Source of the DNA: Macrococcus epidermidis
Lineage (GTDB): Bacteria; Bacillota; Bacilli; Staphylococcales; Staphylococcaceae
Direction of reading: 5' to 3'
DNA: 64,000 nt
Assembly: GCF_003259695.1 (NCBI RefSeq)
Contig: NZ_PZJH01000005.1
Location: forward strand, 1-64,000
Below are positions 18,404-26,944 of this stretch, one piece after another. The translations under genes and the position numbers were made by a program. The stretch's first letter is position 1; every line of letters starts with the position of its first letter. The notes beneath the pieces are model-generated. The model ran no database searches, had not been told where the DNA came from, and saw nothing but the letters and a program-made list of their open reading frames with translations.

Positions 18404-19498
18404 ATGAAAATACTAATAATTTCTTATGGTATTTATGAATCAGATGGTCGTTTACAATCACTAGAGCAAGTTTTTAAGAATATTGGAGATACAGAAGTTT
18501 ATGCAACAACTTTTTTAACTGGTAATAAAATGTTTTCAATAGATAAGAATGACTACTTAAACCCTAAAAAAATTCTAAGTTTTTACAAGGAAGTAATGTT
18601 AAAAAAGAACATAAAAGATTTTGATGTAATTGTACTTGATAATTACTTTGTTTCACCGATTGGTATGATTTTAAAAAACTTGTATCCTAATAAAGTTTTT
18701 ATTCAAGATGTCCGCGAGTTATATTTGTTTCCAGATTTACAAACACTAAAGAGCAAAGTATTTATTTTTAGTGAGTATAAAATGATGATGAAGAGTGATA
18801 TTATCTTAGTTGCAAATAAATTTAGAGCAACCATAATGAAAAAAATATATCATGATATACCTAGTCCAATTGTCTTTGAAAATGTTCGTTTTTTACCGCT
18901 AGCGCTTAATAATAAAAATAATTATGATCATTTAATTGATAAAAACAAATTTAATATTATTAGTACAGGTGGATTATCAGTTTCAAGAGGTATTTTAGAT
19001 ATTCTAAATGGTGTAATTGGAGTAGATGATAATTTTCATATGTATATTGTTGGAGGTGGGACTAACAATGACATTAAAGTGGTGAATGAATTTATCAGTG
19101 ATAATAGCTTGGAAGAAAAAGTAACTTTGATAGATAAAGTACCGATGTATGAATTGAAAGGTTTAGTATCAAAATGTGATGTGGGAGTAGTTAATTATCA
19201 CAAAAAAGATCTGAATAATCTATATTGTTCATCTGGAAAAATTTATGAATATTTAAATGAAGGTTTACCAATAATATGCACTGACAATCCGCCTTTAAAA
19301 GAGTTTTGTGAAACTACAGATGTTGGTTTATCTGGAAGTGATTTTAGAGAGATGATAACAGAAATGTATCTTAACTATTCACGTTATAAAAAGAATGTGA
19401 ATAGTTATATAATCAATATTTCTCCTCAAAATTACAGTAAAATGATCTCATTACAAATTGAAGATTCAATGAGGAAGAAAAGAAATGAAAATAAATGA
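18404..19498 (+). CDS. Capsule glycosyltransferase, GT-B (GT4-like)
   Basis: A 364-residue protein. The C-terminal half shows the GT4-type pattern: ISTGGLSVSRGILDILNGV, MYIVGGGTNNDIKVVNEF, and SSGKIYEYLNEGLPIICTDN with the Glu that contacts the nucleotide sugar. It starts 1 base after the polymerase stop and overlaps the flippase start. It is predicted to transfer one capsule sugar in the cytosol. Composition is very AT-rich like its neighbours. Confidence 0.82.
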   Translation: MKILIISYGIYESDGRLQSLEQVFKNIGDTEVYATTFLTGNKMFSIDKNDYLNPKKILSFYKEVMLKKNIKDFDVIVLDNYFVSPIGMILKNLYPNKVFIQDVRELYLFPDLQTLKSKVFIFSEYKMMMKSDIILVANKFRATIMKKIYHDIPSPIVFENVRFLPLALNNKNNYDHLIDKNKFNIISTGGLSVSRGILDILNGVIGVDDNFHMYIVGGGTNNDIKVVNEFISDNSLEEKVTLIDKVPMYELKGLVSKCDVGVVNYHKKDLNNLYCSSGKIYEYLNEGLPIICTDNPPLKEFCETTDVGLSGSDFREMITEMYLNYSRYKKNVNSYIINISPQNYSKMISLQIEDSMRKKRNENK

Positions 19499-20729
19499 TA
19501 TATTCATTACATTAAAACCACTTCTTAAAGGTTCTATTATTGCAAATTTAATAACAATCTTAATGTCACCAATAATAACAAGAATATATGCACCGTCTGA
19601 TTTTGGATTCTACACTCTATTAATAACTAGTATTACTTTATTTGGGCCAATAATAAATTTAAAATATGAAATGGCAATCGTTAAGTCACAAGATAATAAA
19701 GAAGAAATAAATCTTACATTTCTGTCAATGAGTATAGGATTTATTTTAAGTGTAATCATATCAGTTTTTTATAGCATATTTGTAATTTATAGTCATCAAT
19801 CTAATTACATTATAGTTTTCGTAATCATCTTTTTAATTTTACAATTAACATCATTGAATAACATATTTATGAGTATAAATAATAAGTATTCAGAATATAA
19901 TGTAATTAGTTATGTATCAATAATCAGAGCAGTTTCAAATAATATCTTAAGTTTAATTTTTGGATTATTAAAATTTACAAACTACGGTTTAGTTATATCC
20001 CAAATAATTAGTTTAATTAATGGTATTTATAAACAGTCAACTAGATTTAGAAGAGAAATAAAAAATATATCTAAAATAAATTTAAATAATATGTATAAAG
20101 AGTTGATAAATCATAAAAATATGGCACTTTTTTCAACACCTGCAGCTTTATTAACAACAGGTATTTATTCAAGTATTATAATTTTTATCACTTATGAGTA
20201 TACGACAAGAGAACTTGGATACTATTCACTCGGATTTAGAATACTTGGAATACCTTTTACAATTATTAGTGCAAATGTAGCTAGAGTATATTATGAAAAA
20301 GCAAGTAAAGAATTTATACAGAAAGGTCAATTTCAATCAGTCTTTGTAAATTTCTTAAAATTACTTTTGATAACTGTAGTTCCAATGATAATAATTATTG
20401 CAATTGCTGCTCCTTATACATTCGGATTTATTTTTGGTGAAAAGTGGAAAGAAGCAGGATTCTATATAACATTGTTGTCTCCTATGTTTTGTGTAAGGTT
20501 AATTGCAGATTCTTTTCTAACAACATTTATTATAAAGAATCGACAAAAAACTGAGTTAATTTTTCATGTGCTTTTATTAATTTTAATAATGATAATCTAT
20601 TTAATAACTCACTTATTAGGTTTAAATATTACTGAATTTTTATTTTTGATTTCTATAATTTACAGTATTTTTTATTCGGTGATTTTATATATTATGTATC
20701 AATTTAGCAAAGTTGAGGGGATTAAATGA
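19485..20729 (+). CDS. Wzx-like lipid-linked oligosaccharide flippase
   Basis: A 414-residue protein with about twelve predicted helices and the family start LLKGSIIANLITILMSPIITRIYAPSDFGFYTLL. This is typical of polysaccharide transporters of the MOP superfamily. It would flip the undecaprenyl-linked repeat unit outward for polymerisation by the product of 16957. It overlaps the upstream gene by 14 bases and the downstream gene by 4 bases (ATGA). Confidence 0.88.
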   Translation: MKINDIFITLKPLLKGSIIANLITILMSPIITRIYAPSDFGFYTLLITSITLFGPIINLKYEMAIVKSQDNKEEINLTFLSMSIGFILSVIISVFYSIFVIYSHQSNYIIVFVIIFLILQLTSLNNIFMSINNKYSEYNVISYVSIIRAVSNNILSLIFGLLKFTNYGLVISQIISLINGIYKQSTRFRREIKNISKINLNNMYKELINHKNMALFSTPAALLTTGIYSSIIIFITYEYTTRELGYYSLGFRILGIPFTIISANVARVYYEKASKEFIQKGQFQSVFVNFLKLLLITVVPMIIIIAIAAPYTFGFIFGEKWKEAGFYITLLSPMFCVRLIADSFLTTFIIKNRQKTELIFHVLLLILIMIIYLITHLLGLNITEFLFLISIIYSIFYSVILYIMYQFSKVEGIK

Positions 20730-21928
20730 CAAAAAAAGTCCTATTTTTATGCCAATACTTCTACCCTGAATATGTATCATCAGCTACATTACCAACACAG
20801 TTAGCAGAAGATATGATTAAGAAGGGTTTTAGTGTTGATGTGATTTGTGGTATGCCTAAAGAGTATGTGAAAGAAAAAGATATAGTAAAACAAGAAAACT
20901 ATAACGGTATTAATATTAGAAGATTGAATTATACGGAGTTTAACAATAAATCAAAAATAGGTAGGATAATTAATTTCTTTTCTCTATTTGTTGCTTATGG
21001 ATTGAATATTCCCAAAATGCTTAAGTATGATCATATATTAGTTTATTCAAATCCTCCTATATTACCGTTAATTCCGGATATTATTCATAGAGTTACAAAG
21101 AAGAAATATTCATTTGTGGTATATGATATTGCCCCAGATAATGCGATTAAGACGGGTGCTACAAGACCTGGTAGTCTAATCGATAGACTAATGAAATATA
21201 TAAATAAACATGTCTATAAAAATGCCAGTAATGTAATTGTATTAGGTAATGAGATGAAAGAATATATCTTAGAAAATAAGATTTCAACTAATCCAGAATC
21301 TATCAGAGTTATTTCGAATTGGTATGATGAGGCAAATCTAAAACCTAATAAAATATATAGTGAAAAGTTTAAAGCTTTAAGAGAAAAATATAAAAAAATT
21401 CTTGTATATAGTGGAAATATGGGTCAATTACAGGATATGGATACTGTACTAGAATTTTTAAAGCTGAATAGAAATAGTGATGAAATATTTACAATTTTAT
21501 CTGGTCATGGTAAAAAGCAAAATTACGTAAAGCAATTTATTAAAAATAATAATATTAAAAATGCAATTGTTTATGACTTTCTTACAGGTACAGATTATTC
21601 AGATGTATTAGCAGTTGCCGATATTTGTTTAGTTTCTTTAGTTAAAGAAGGAAAAGGATTGGGTGTGCCGAGTAAGATATATGGTTATTTAGCTGCGCGT
21701 AAACCTATTGTAGCAATTTTAGATGAGAGCACAGACATCGTTAATGAGATAACAGAATATAATGCTGGAGTCCATATTGGTAATGGAGATGCTCAGAAGT
21801 TATATCAATATATAAATGATATTTCTAATAAAGAACTTGCATTGCAAGGTCAAAATGCCTATGAAATTTATCAGAAAAACTATACTAGAAATATTTCAAC
21901 TGATAAATATATAAAATTACTAAAATAG
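20726..21928 (+). CDS. capL: Glycosyltransferase CapL-like (L-FucNAc transferase candidate)
   Basis: A 400-residue GT4-type enzyme (CQYFYPEYVSSATLPTQLAEDM, VVYDIAPDNAIKTGATRPG, KILVYSGNMGQLQDMD, GVPSKIYGYLAARKPIVAI). It resembles S. aureus CapL and WbuB-type transferases that add L-FucNAc to the lipid-linked first sugar. The CapE/F/G enzymes that supply UDP-L-FucNAc are in the same operon, which fits. The symbol is given by similarity and position next to capM. Confidence 0.8.
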   Translation: MTKKVLFLCQYFYPEYVSSATLPTQLAEDMIKKGFSVDVICGMPKEYVKEKDIVKQENYNGINIRRLNYTEFNNKSKIGRIINFFSLFVAYGLNIPKMLKYDHILVYSNPPILPLIPDIIHRVTKKKYSFVVYDIAPDNAIKTGATRPGSLIDRLMKYINKHVYKNASNVIVLGNEMKEYILENKISTNPESIRVISNWYDEANLKPNKIYSEKFKALREKYKKILVYSGNMGQLQDMDTVLEFLKLNRNSDEIFTILSGHGKKQNYVKQFIKNNNIKNAIVYDFLTGTDYSDVLAVADICLVSLVKEGKGLGVPSKIYGYLAARKPIVAILDESTDIVNEITEYNAGVHIGNGDAQKLYQYINDISNKELALQGQNAYEIYQKNYTRNISTDKYIKLLK

Positions 21929-21939
21929 GAAGTGAAAGT

Positions 21940-22500
21940 ATGAAAAGAGCATTTGATATTACTACATCAACAATTGTATTTATATTGTTCTTTCCAATCT
22001 TTATTGTTGTATCTGTATTAATTAAACTCGACTCTCCAGGACCGATATTATTCAAACAAAAGCGTCCGGGTTTAAATAATAAACTGTTCAATATTTATAA
22101 GTTTAGATCCATGAAGGTGGATACACCTAATGTTTCTACTGATAAACTCGAAGGCGGCAAGATTTACGTTACGAATGTTGGGAAGGTTATTCGTAAGACT
22201 TCTATTGATGAGTTACCTCAGTTAATTAATATTATTAAAGGTGATATGTCTGTTGTTGGGCCTCGTCCTGCTTTATTCAATCAATATGAATTGATTGAGA
22301 AACGTACTGAACGTGGTATTCATAAGATTAGACCTGGCTTAACAGGCTACGCGCAAGTTATGGGTCGTGATGATTTAAACGATGACGAGAAAGTTAAGTA
22401 TGATGAGTATTATGTTAAACATCAGTCTTTTCTCTTTGATTTAAAGATTATCTTTATGACAATATTAAAGATATTCAAGTCTGAGGGTGTAAAGCACTAA
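21940..22500 (+). CDS. capM: Initiating sugar-phosphate transferase CapM
   Basis: A 186-residue bacterial sugar transferase with an N-terminal membrane segment (TSTIVFILFFPIFIVVSVLIKL), the conserved SPGPILFKQKRPG, YKFRSMKVDTPNVSTD and SVVGPRPALFNQYELIEKR. The length equals S. aureus CapM, which loads FucNAc-1-phosphate onto undecaprenyl phosphate. It therefore starts the capsule repeat unit. Composition returns to the more usual base content here. Confidence 0.93.
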   Translation: MKRAFDITTSTIVFILFFPIFIVVSVLIKLDSPGPILFKQKRPGLNNKLFNIYKFRSMKVDTPNVSTDKLEGGKIYVTNVGKVIRKTSIDELPQLINIIKGDMSVVGPRPALFNQYELIEKRTERGIHKIRPGLTGYAQVMGRDDLNDDEKVKYDEYYVKHQSFLFDLKIIFMTILKIFKSEGVKH

Positions 22501-22511
22501 TAAGTCAGGAG

Positions 22512-23375
22512 ATGGTTGAGATGAAGAAAGTATTGATTACTGGGACATCAGGTTATGTTGGTAGGAACTTAGTTCATTTCCTGGAAAATAATCAATATAA
22601 GGTTAATCAAATAAGCGTGCGTGATGATAAGTGGATGGATAAAGATTTTGCTCATTATGACGTTGTTATTCATTTAGCTGCACTCGTACATAATAATGAA
22701 CCTGGTGCAGATATGAAACGCTTCATGGATGTTAACTATAAATTGACGAAACAGTTAGCTGATAAATCAAAGGCTGAAGGTGTAAAGCAATTTATATTCT
22801 TTAGTACGATGGCTGTGTTTGGTTTAGAAGGATCTGTAGGCCGACCTGAAGTGGTAAATAAGCATACGGAGTGTAAGCCTGTTACTGAGTATGGTATCTC
22901 GAAGCTTAAAGCGGATGAGTATTTATTGGATTTATCAGATGATAAGTTTAAGGTCAGTATCGTTCGTCCACCAATGATTTACGGGGAAGATTCTCCTGGG
23001 AACTTCAAACGTTTAAAGCAATATGCGAAGTTTATTCCAATATATTTTGATATACATAATGAGAGAAGTGCGATTTATATCGGTAATCTAACGCTATTTG
23101 TGAAAGCTTTGATTGATCGTGAAGCGGAAGGTATCTATTATCCATCAGACCATCAACATTTTAGTACAAATAATGTCATTAGAACGATAAGAGCAAATCA
23201 AGGTAAACCATGTTTTGCAATACCTGTTCCTCGTATTGTGTATCCTATGTTAAGAAAGATATCTTACTTTAATAAGTTATACGGGAATTTGACATACAGT
23301 GATGATATGGATGGGAATAGAAATGACCTTGCTTTCATTAATGTTGAAGAGGCGGTCGAGAATGCAATGAAGTGA
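22512..23375 (+). CDS. capN: Nucleotide-sugar reductase CapN (SDR family)
   Basis: A 287-residue SDR protein with TGTSGYVGRNL near the start and the YGISK catalytic motif after STMAVFG. The family member in S. aureus reduces the 4-keto product of CapD to UDP-D-FucNAc, the substrate of CapM. No capD gene lies in this cluster, so the dehydratase must be elsewhere or another substrate is used. It is the last gene of the operon; the symbol rests on similarity and on position after capM. Confidence 0.87.
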   Translation: MVEMKKVLITGTSGYVGRNLVHFLENNQYKVNQISVRDDKWMDKDFAHYDVVIHLAALVHNNEPGADMKRFMDVNYKLTKQLADKSKAEGVKQFIFFSTMAVFGLEGSVGRPEVVNKHTECKPVTEYGISKLKADEYLLDLSDDKFKVSIVRPPMIYGEDSPGNFKRLKQYAKFIPIYFDIHNERSAIYIGNLTLFVKALIDREAEGIYYPSDHQHFSTNNVIRTIRANQGKPCFAIPVPRIVYPMLRKISYFNKLYGNLTYSDDMDGNRNDLAFINVEEAVENAMK

Positions 23376-23383
23376 ATAAATGG

Positions 23384-23417
23384 CGATCTTATTCTTATAG
23401 GATAGGGTCGTTTTTTT
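23384..23417 (+). terminator. Terminator of the capsule operon
   Basis: CGATCTTATTC pairs with GGATAGGGTCG (with G-U pairs) around TTATA and is followed by seven T, nine bases after the capN stop. Confidence 0.82.
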
Positions 23418-23502
23418 ATTAATAATTTACATATACGTATCATAATCTTAAAGAATAATTGAGATAATAAAGTTATCTATTTTGTTATAGGAGGACAACA
23501 CG

Positions 23503-24384
23503 ATTTTTACACTACAACCACCGAAGTTGATACAACTTGAGAATATATTGTTTCGTCGATTGAAAGATTATCGTTTCAGCGATACGTATTATCGCATTCA
23601 ACACGGGTTTTTAGGGGAGCTAAAGTTCAGTAATATTTTTAAGGTAAGTCATGATCATCTTGAGCTATTTAATATCAATATCGACATTGCTGGATATCAG
23701 TTCGAGGTTGATCGTTTAATTATTACAGGAGAAAGTATTTACGTATTTGACGTTAAGCATTATGCACTTCCTTGTAGAGAAGAGGTAGAATATTGGAGTA
23801 ATAAATTTAATTCTTTTAAAAGTCCGATGCCACAATTTAGAATGATGAAAGATGGTTTTTCAGTTTATGTAGATTATCATCAATTGAGCCATCGCTTAGA
23901 GTGCAAGATGGTATTTATTAATGAACATTTTTATATTGATCGCAAAACTGAAGACATGCTGTACTTTAAAGATATTGCTCCGCTGTTTTCAGTAATAAAG
24001 CAAGAGAGAATAGCTGGAAATTTTGAAAGAGCCATACAAAATCATTTATTTAGTTTACACCGTCCGATTGAACAATATAATTTGCGACCATTATTTAATA
24101 TTATGGATGTGCAACGAGGCGTTATTTGTGAAATATGTGCAAAGCCAATTGATTTAAGAGTTACAACGAAGCGCTTGGTCATGTGTGATGCATGTGGTAA
24201 TGCAAAGACGAAGGAAAAGTGGATTCAGCATACACTAATTGAGTTAGCGTTGTTATTAAATCGTCCATTTACAGCGAAGGAGGCTTATAAATGGACTGGT
24301 AGATCTAACCGACATATTACGAAACGCGTACTTGATAAATATTTTGAGAAGATTGACGATCATTATATCTTAAATGAGGTATAA
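23503..24384 (+). CDS. NERD-domain protein with zinc ribbon and C-terminal HTH (first copy)
   Basis: Counting from the TTG at 23527 (285 residues): a NERD nuclease-like domain at about 25-130 with GE (30-31), FEVD (59-62) and FDVKHY (D75, K77); a zinc ribbon with CEIC (201-204) and CDAC (220-223); and a probable helix-turn-helix (FTAKEAYKWTGRSNRHITKR, 248-267). The best ribosome site, GGAGG at 23490-23494, sits eight bases before an in-frame ATT at 23503. Starting there gives FTLQPPK, matching FLKLHEP at the start of the second copy (54653), so I use it. The partner DNA or RNA is unknown. Hairpin repeats follow directly. Confidence 0.8.
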   Translation: MFTLQPPKLIQLENILFRRLKDYRFSDTYYRIQHGFLGELKFSNIFKVSHDHLELFNINIDIAGYQFEVDRLIITGESIYVFDVKHYALPCREEVEYWSNKFNSFKSPMPQFRMMKDGFSVYVDYHQLSHRLECKMVFINEHFYIDRKTEDMLYFKDIAPLFSVIKQERIAGNFERAIQNHLFSLHRPIEQYNLRPLFNIMDVQRGVICEICAKPIDLRVTTKRLVMCDACGNAKTKEKWIQHTLIELALLLNRPFTAKEAYKWTGRSNRHITKRVLDKYFEKIDDHYILNEV

Positions 24385-24457
24385 GTGGTTCGTCCAGAGT
24401 GGTGAATGAACCAAATAAGTTAAAAGTGGTTCTTCTAGAGCACTGAGCGAACCAAAA
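24384..24457. repeat. Two 41-base direct repeats, each a hairpin
   Basis: AGTGGTTC starts at 24384 and again at 24425. Each unit has TGGTTC and GAACCA arms 16 bases apart; the sequence between the arms differs while the arms stay complementary. There is no T-run, so it is not an ordinary terminator. The first unit begins at the last base of the NERD gene stop codon. Confidence 0.7.
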
Positions 24458-24481
24458 TTATATGAAAGTGAGTACATTAAA

Positions 24482-25297
24482 ATGAAAAAAATTTTAACAT
24501 GTATCCTATTTTTAAATTTACTCTTAATGCCGACGAGCAACGCAATGGAAACGGACTACTATTATGATGGTATGAAACCAGAGAATACAAAGATCGCTTA
24601 TCCAATTATTCAACAATATCCGAATACGAGTACATTTATGAAATCCATACCAAATCGCTATTCAAAGTATACTGCTATCGGGCGTATTTCAAATGAGAAC
24701 GGTTGGGCAGGTCCTGAATATGAAACGATGGGGACCGGATTTGTTATTGATGATCATACAATATTAACGAATGCACACGTTATTGATGATGAACATGGTA
24801 AAGCAACAGAAGCTAAATATTTAACATTTGAGATGAATCGTAATGGTGATGATATTCCGCATGAATTTGAAGTTACTGAAGTTGTTAAAGTACCATACGC
24901 AGATGTGGCATTACTACATACTACTGAGAAGCTTACGGATTATGCGAAACCGATGAAACTTGCAACGGATTATCAAATCAAGCGGTTGAAACTTGGACAA
25001 CGCATGTATAGTGTAGGGTATCCGTTTGATGGTAAGTATTATGAGAAACGTTATTATAATAGAGCGTTATTTATTATGAGAACATTAAATCAAACTGAAT
25101 TTGTATTGAAAGATAAATTCAGAGCAGGGGCATCAGGTTCTCCATTATTTGATAGTAAATTAAGGGTGTACGGACTTCGCACATATGGATATGATTTATA
25201 CGGTGGAGATGATACACGTCTTGGTAAAGTTGAATACAGTGGGGCAGAGTCATTGTATGGCTATACGGGTCGATTTGTAAAAAATCATATGTATTAA
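24482..25297 (+). CDS. Secreted V8-like (glutamyl endopeptidase family) serine protease
   Basis: A 271-residue S1B-type protease. Residues 1-21 are a signal peptide (ILTCILFLNLLLMPTSNA). The catalytic triad is His99 in TNAHVID, Asp141 in ADVALLH and Ser218 in RAGASGSPLF. It is related to S. aureus SspA, Spl and exfoliative toxins; specificity after Glu is likely but not proven by sequence alone. The ribosome site is weak (GAAAGTGAG). It is a single-gene unit with its own terminator. Confidence 0.9.
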   Translation: MKKILTCILFLNLLLMPTSNAMETDYYYDGMKPENTKIAYPIIQQYPNTSTFMKSIPNRYSKYTAIGRISNENGWAGPEYETMGTGFVIDDHTILTNAHVIDDEHGKATEAKYLTFEMNRNGDDIPHEFEVTEVVKVPYADVALLHTTEKLTDYAKPMKLATDYQIKRLKLGQRMYSVGYPFDGKYYEKRYYNRALFIMRTLNQTEFVLKDKFRAGASGSPLFDSKLRVYGLRTYGYDLYGGDDTRLGKVEYSGAESLYGYTGRFVKNHMY

Positions 25298-25316
25298 ATT
25301 AAATAAATTATTTATT

Positions 25317-25348
25317 GAGAGACATATTAGTAGATATGTCTCTTTTTT
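25317..25348 (+). terminator. Terminator of the V8-like protease gene
   Basis: GAGACATA pairs with TATGTCTC around TTAGTAGA and is followed by six T. Confidence 0.85.
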
Positions 25349-25418
25349 AAATTTTTAAATAATTTAAGTATTTCGAAAATTAGTGTAGATTTTTAATCTT
25401 TATTCCATTAAACTATTA

Positions 25419-25433
25419 ATGTAAACGATTTCA
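25419..25433 (+). promoter_or_regulatory. Candidate CcpA cre site before the antiporter gene
   Basis: ATGTAAACGATTTCA fits every position of the consensus WTGNAANCGNWNNCW as I recall it. It lies 26 bases before the start codon, in the likely 5' leader or promoter, where CcpA would repress. Confidence 0.6.
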
Positions 25434-25458
25434 AAGAGGTGGGAGGATATTAAAGGGT

Positions 25459-26901
25459 ATGGATAATAAATTAAAACAAAAGAAGGAAATAAATGTCTGG
25501 TGGGCACTCGTACCGCTTGTCTTCATGATTGCGAGTATGATATTTACCGTCGTATTCCTGGAGCAGGCACCACATATTCCGTTGATGATCGGTACAGCGA
25601 TTGCAGCAATTGTTGCACATCAGCATGGATTTACATGGGAAGAGATTGAAGAGATGATGTATAAGGGGATTAAACTCGCTTTACCCGCAATCGTCATCAT
25701 TATATTGGTTGGTTTAGTGATCGGTGCCTGGATTGGTGGAGGTGTCGTTGCTACAATGATTTATTACGGATTGAAGTTGATTTCACCAAGTATGTTCTTA
25801 GTAACGATCTGTATTATTTGTGGTATCGTAGCTTTAGCCATTGGATCCAGCTGGTCAACAATGGCGACAGTTGGTGTTGCTGGTATGGGGATTGGTTTAA
25901 GTATGGATATTCCTGCAGGTATGATTGCAGGCGCTGTAATTTCAGGTAGTTATTTCGGAGATAAGATGAGCCCTTTAAGTGATACGACGAACTTAGCATC
26001 AGGGCTTACAGGAACAGATTTATTTGTACATATTAAACATATGTTCTTTACGACCATTCCTGGTATTATTATTGCATTAATTGCTTACTTCTTTATCGGT
26101 CGCCAATTTGCAGGTGGTCATATGGATACGAAGAAGATTGATACGCTGCTCAATGGTATGGAAGAGCAATTTGTCATTTCACCGTGGTTATTATTGATCC
26201 CGTTAATCGTTATTATATTAGTTACTTTGAAGGTACCGGCAGTTCCTGCATTAGTGGTCGGTATTATATTAGGAGCGGGTGCACAGCAGCTTGTTCAAGG
26301 TGATAGTATGAAGGCAGTAATGGATACACTACAGTCTGGTTATAAAATTGATTCTAAAAATGAACTGATCACAGAGTTATTTAACAAAGGTGGATTAGAA
26401 TCGATGTTCTTTACGATTTCTATGACGATCGTAGCGATGACGTTTGGTGGTATTCTGGAGTTCAGTGGTATGTTAAATGCGATTATCTCTAAGATTTTAT
26501 TGGTGGCAAGGTCTACAGGCAGCTTGATTGCTGCGACGATTGTAAGCTGTTTTGCTACGAATGCAACGTGTTCTGAGCAGTATATCAGTATCGTCGTACC
26601 AAGCCGTATGTATTTACGTGCGTTTATCGATAAGAACTTACATCCAAAGAACTTGTCACGATGTCTGGAAGACAGTGGTACTTTAACGAGTGTGTTCGTA
26701 CCTTGGAATACATGTGGTGTATTTATTGCAGGAACACTCGGTGTAGGCGTTGCTGAATACGCACCCTATGCAATCTTAAACTTTATGGTTCCTATTATTT
26801 CAATCATCTATGGCTACACTGGCTTTAAGATTGTAAAGATGACGAAAGAAGAACGAGCACATTTCGAGCAACAGAATTTACAACCGGCAGAACTCGCTTA
26901 A
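25459..26901 (+). CDS. nhaC: NhaC-family Na+/H+ antiporter
   Basis: A 480-residue integral membrane protein with about eleven to twelve predicted helices. It has the family regions GSSWSTMATVGVAGMGIG and GSYFGDKMSPLSDTTNLASG, which form the ion path in NhaC-type carriers. It would exchange sodium (or an organic anion, as in malate/lactate relatives) for protons across the membrane. The ribosome site is unclear (AAAGGG four bases before ATG; GGGAGG further up). A cre-like site just upstream suggests carbon-source control, which would fit an organic-acid substrate. Confidence 0.88.
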   Translation: MDNKLKQKKEINVWWALVPLVFMIASMIFTVVFLEQAPHIPLMIGTAIAAIVAHQHGFTWEEIEEMMYKGIKLALPAIVIIILVGLVIGAWIGGGVVATMIYYGLKLISPSMFLVTICIICGIVALAIGSSWSTMATVGVAGMGIGLSMDIPAGMIAGAVISGSYFGDKMSPLSDTTNLASGLTGTDLFVHIKHMFFTTIPGIIIALIAYFFIGRQFAGGHMDTKKIDTLLNGMEEQFVISPWLLLIPLIVIILVTLKVPAVPALVVGIILGAGAQQLVQGDSMKAVMDTLQSGYKIDSKNELITELFNKGGLESMFFTISMTIVAMTFGGILEFSGMLNAIISKILLVARSTGSLIAATIVSCFATNATCSEQYISIVVPSRMYLRAFIDKNLHPKNLSRCLEDSGTLTSVFVPWNTCGVFIAGTLGVGVAEYAPYAILNFMVPIISIIYGYTGFKIVKMTKEERAHFEQQNLQPAELA

Positions 26902-26904
26902 ATT

Positions 26905-26944
26905 AAAAAATACGTTTGAGATTAAATCTCAAACGTATTTTTTC
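26905..26944. terminator. Bidirectional terminator between nhaC and the MarR gene
   Basis: AAAAATACGTTTGAGAT and ATCTCAAACGTATTTTTT form a long perfect stem with T-runs on both strands, between two convergent genes. Confidence 0.9.
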
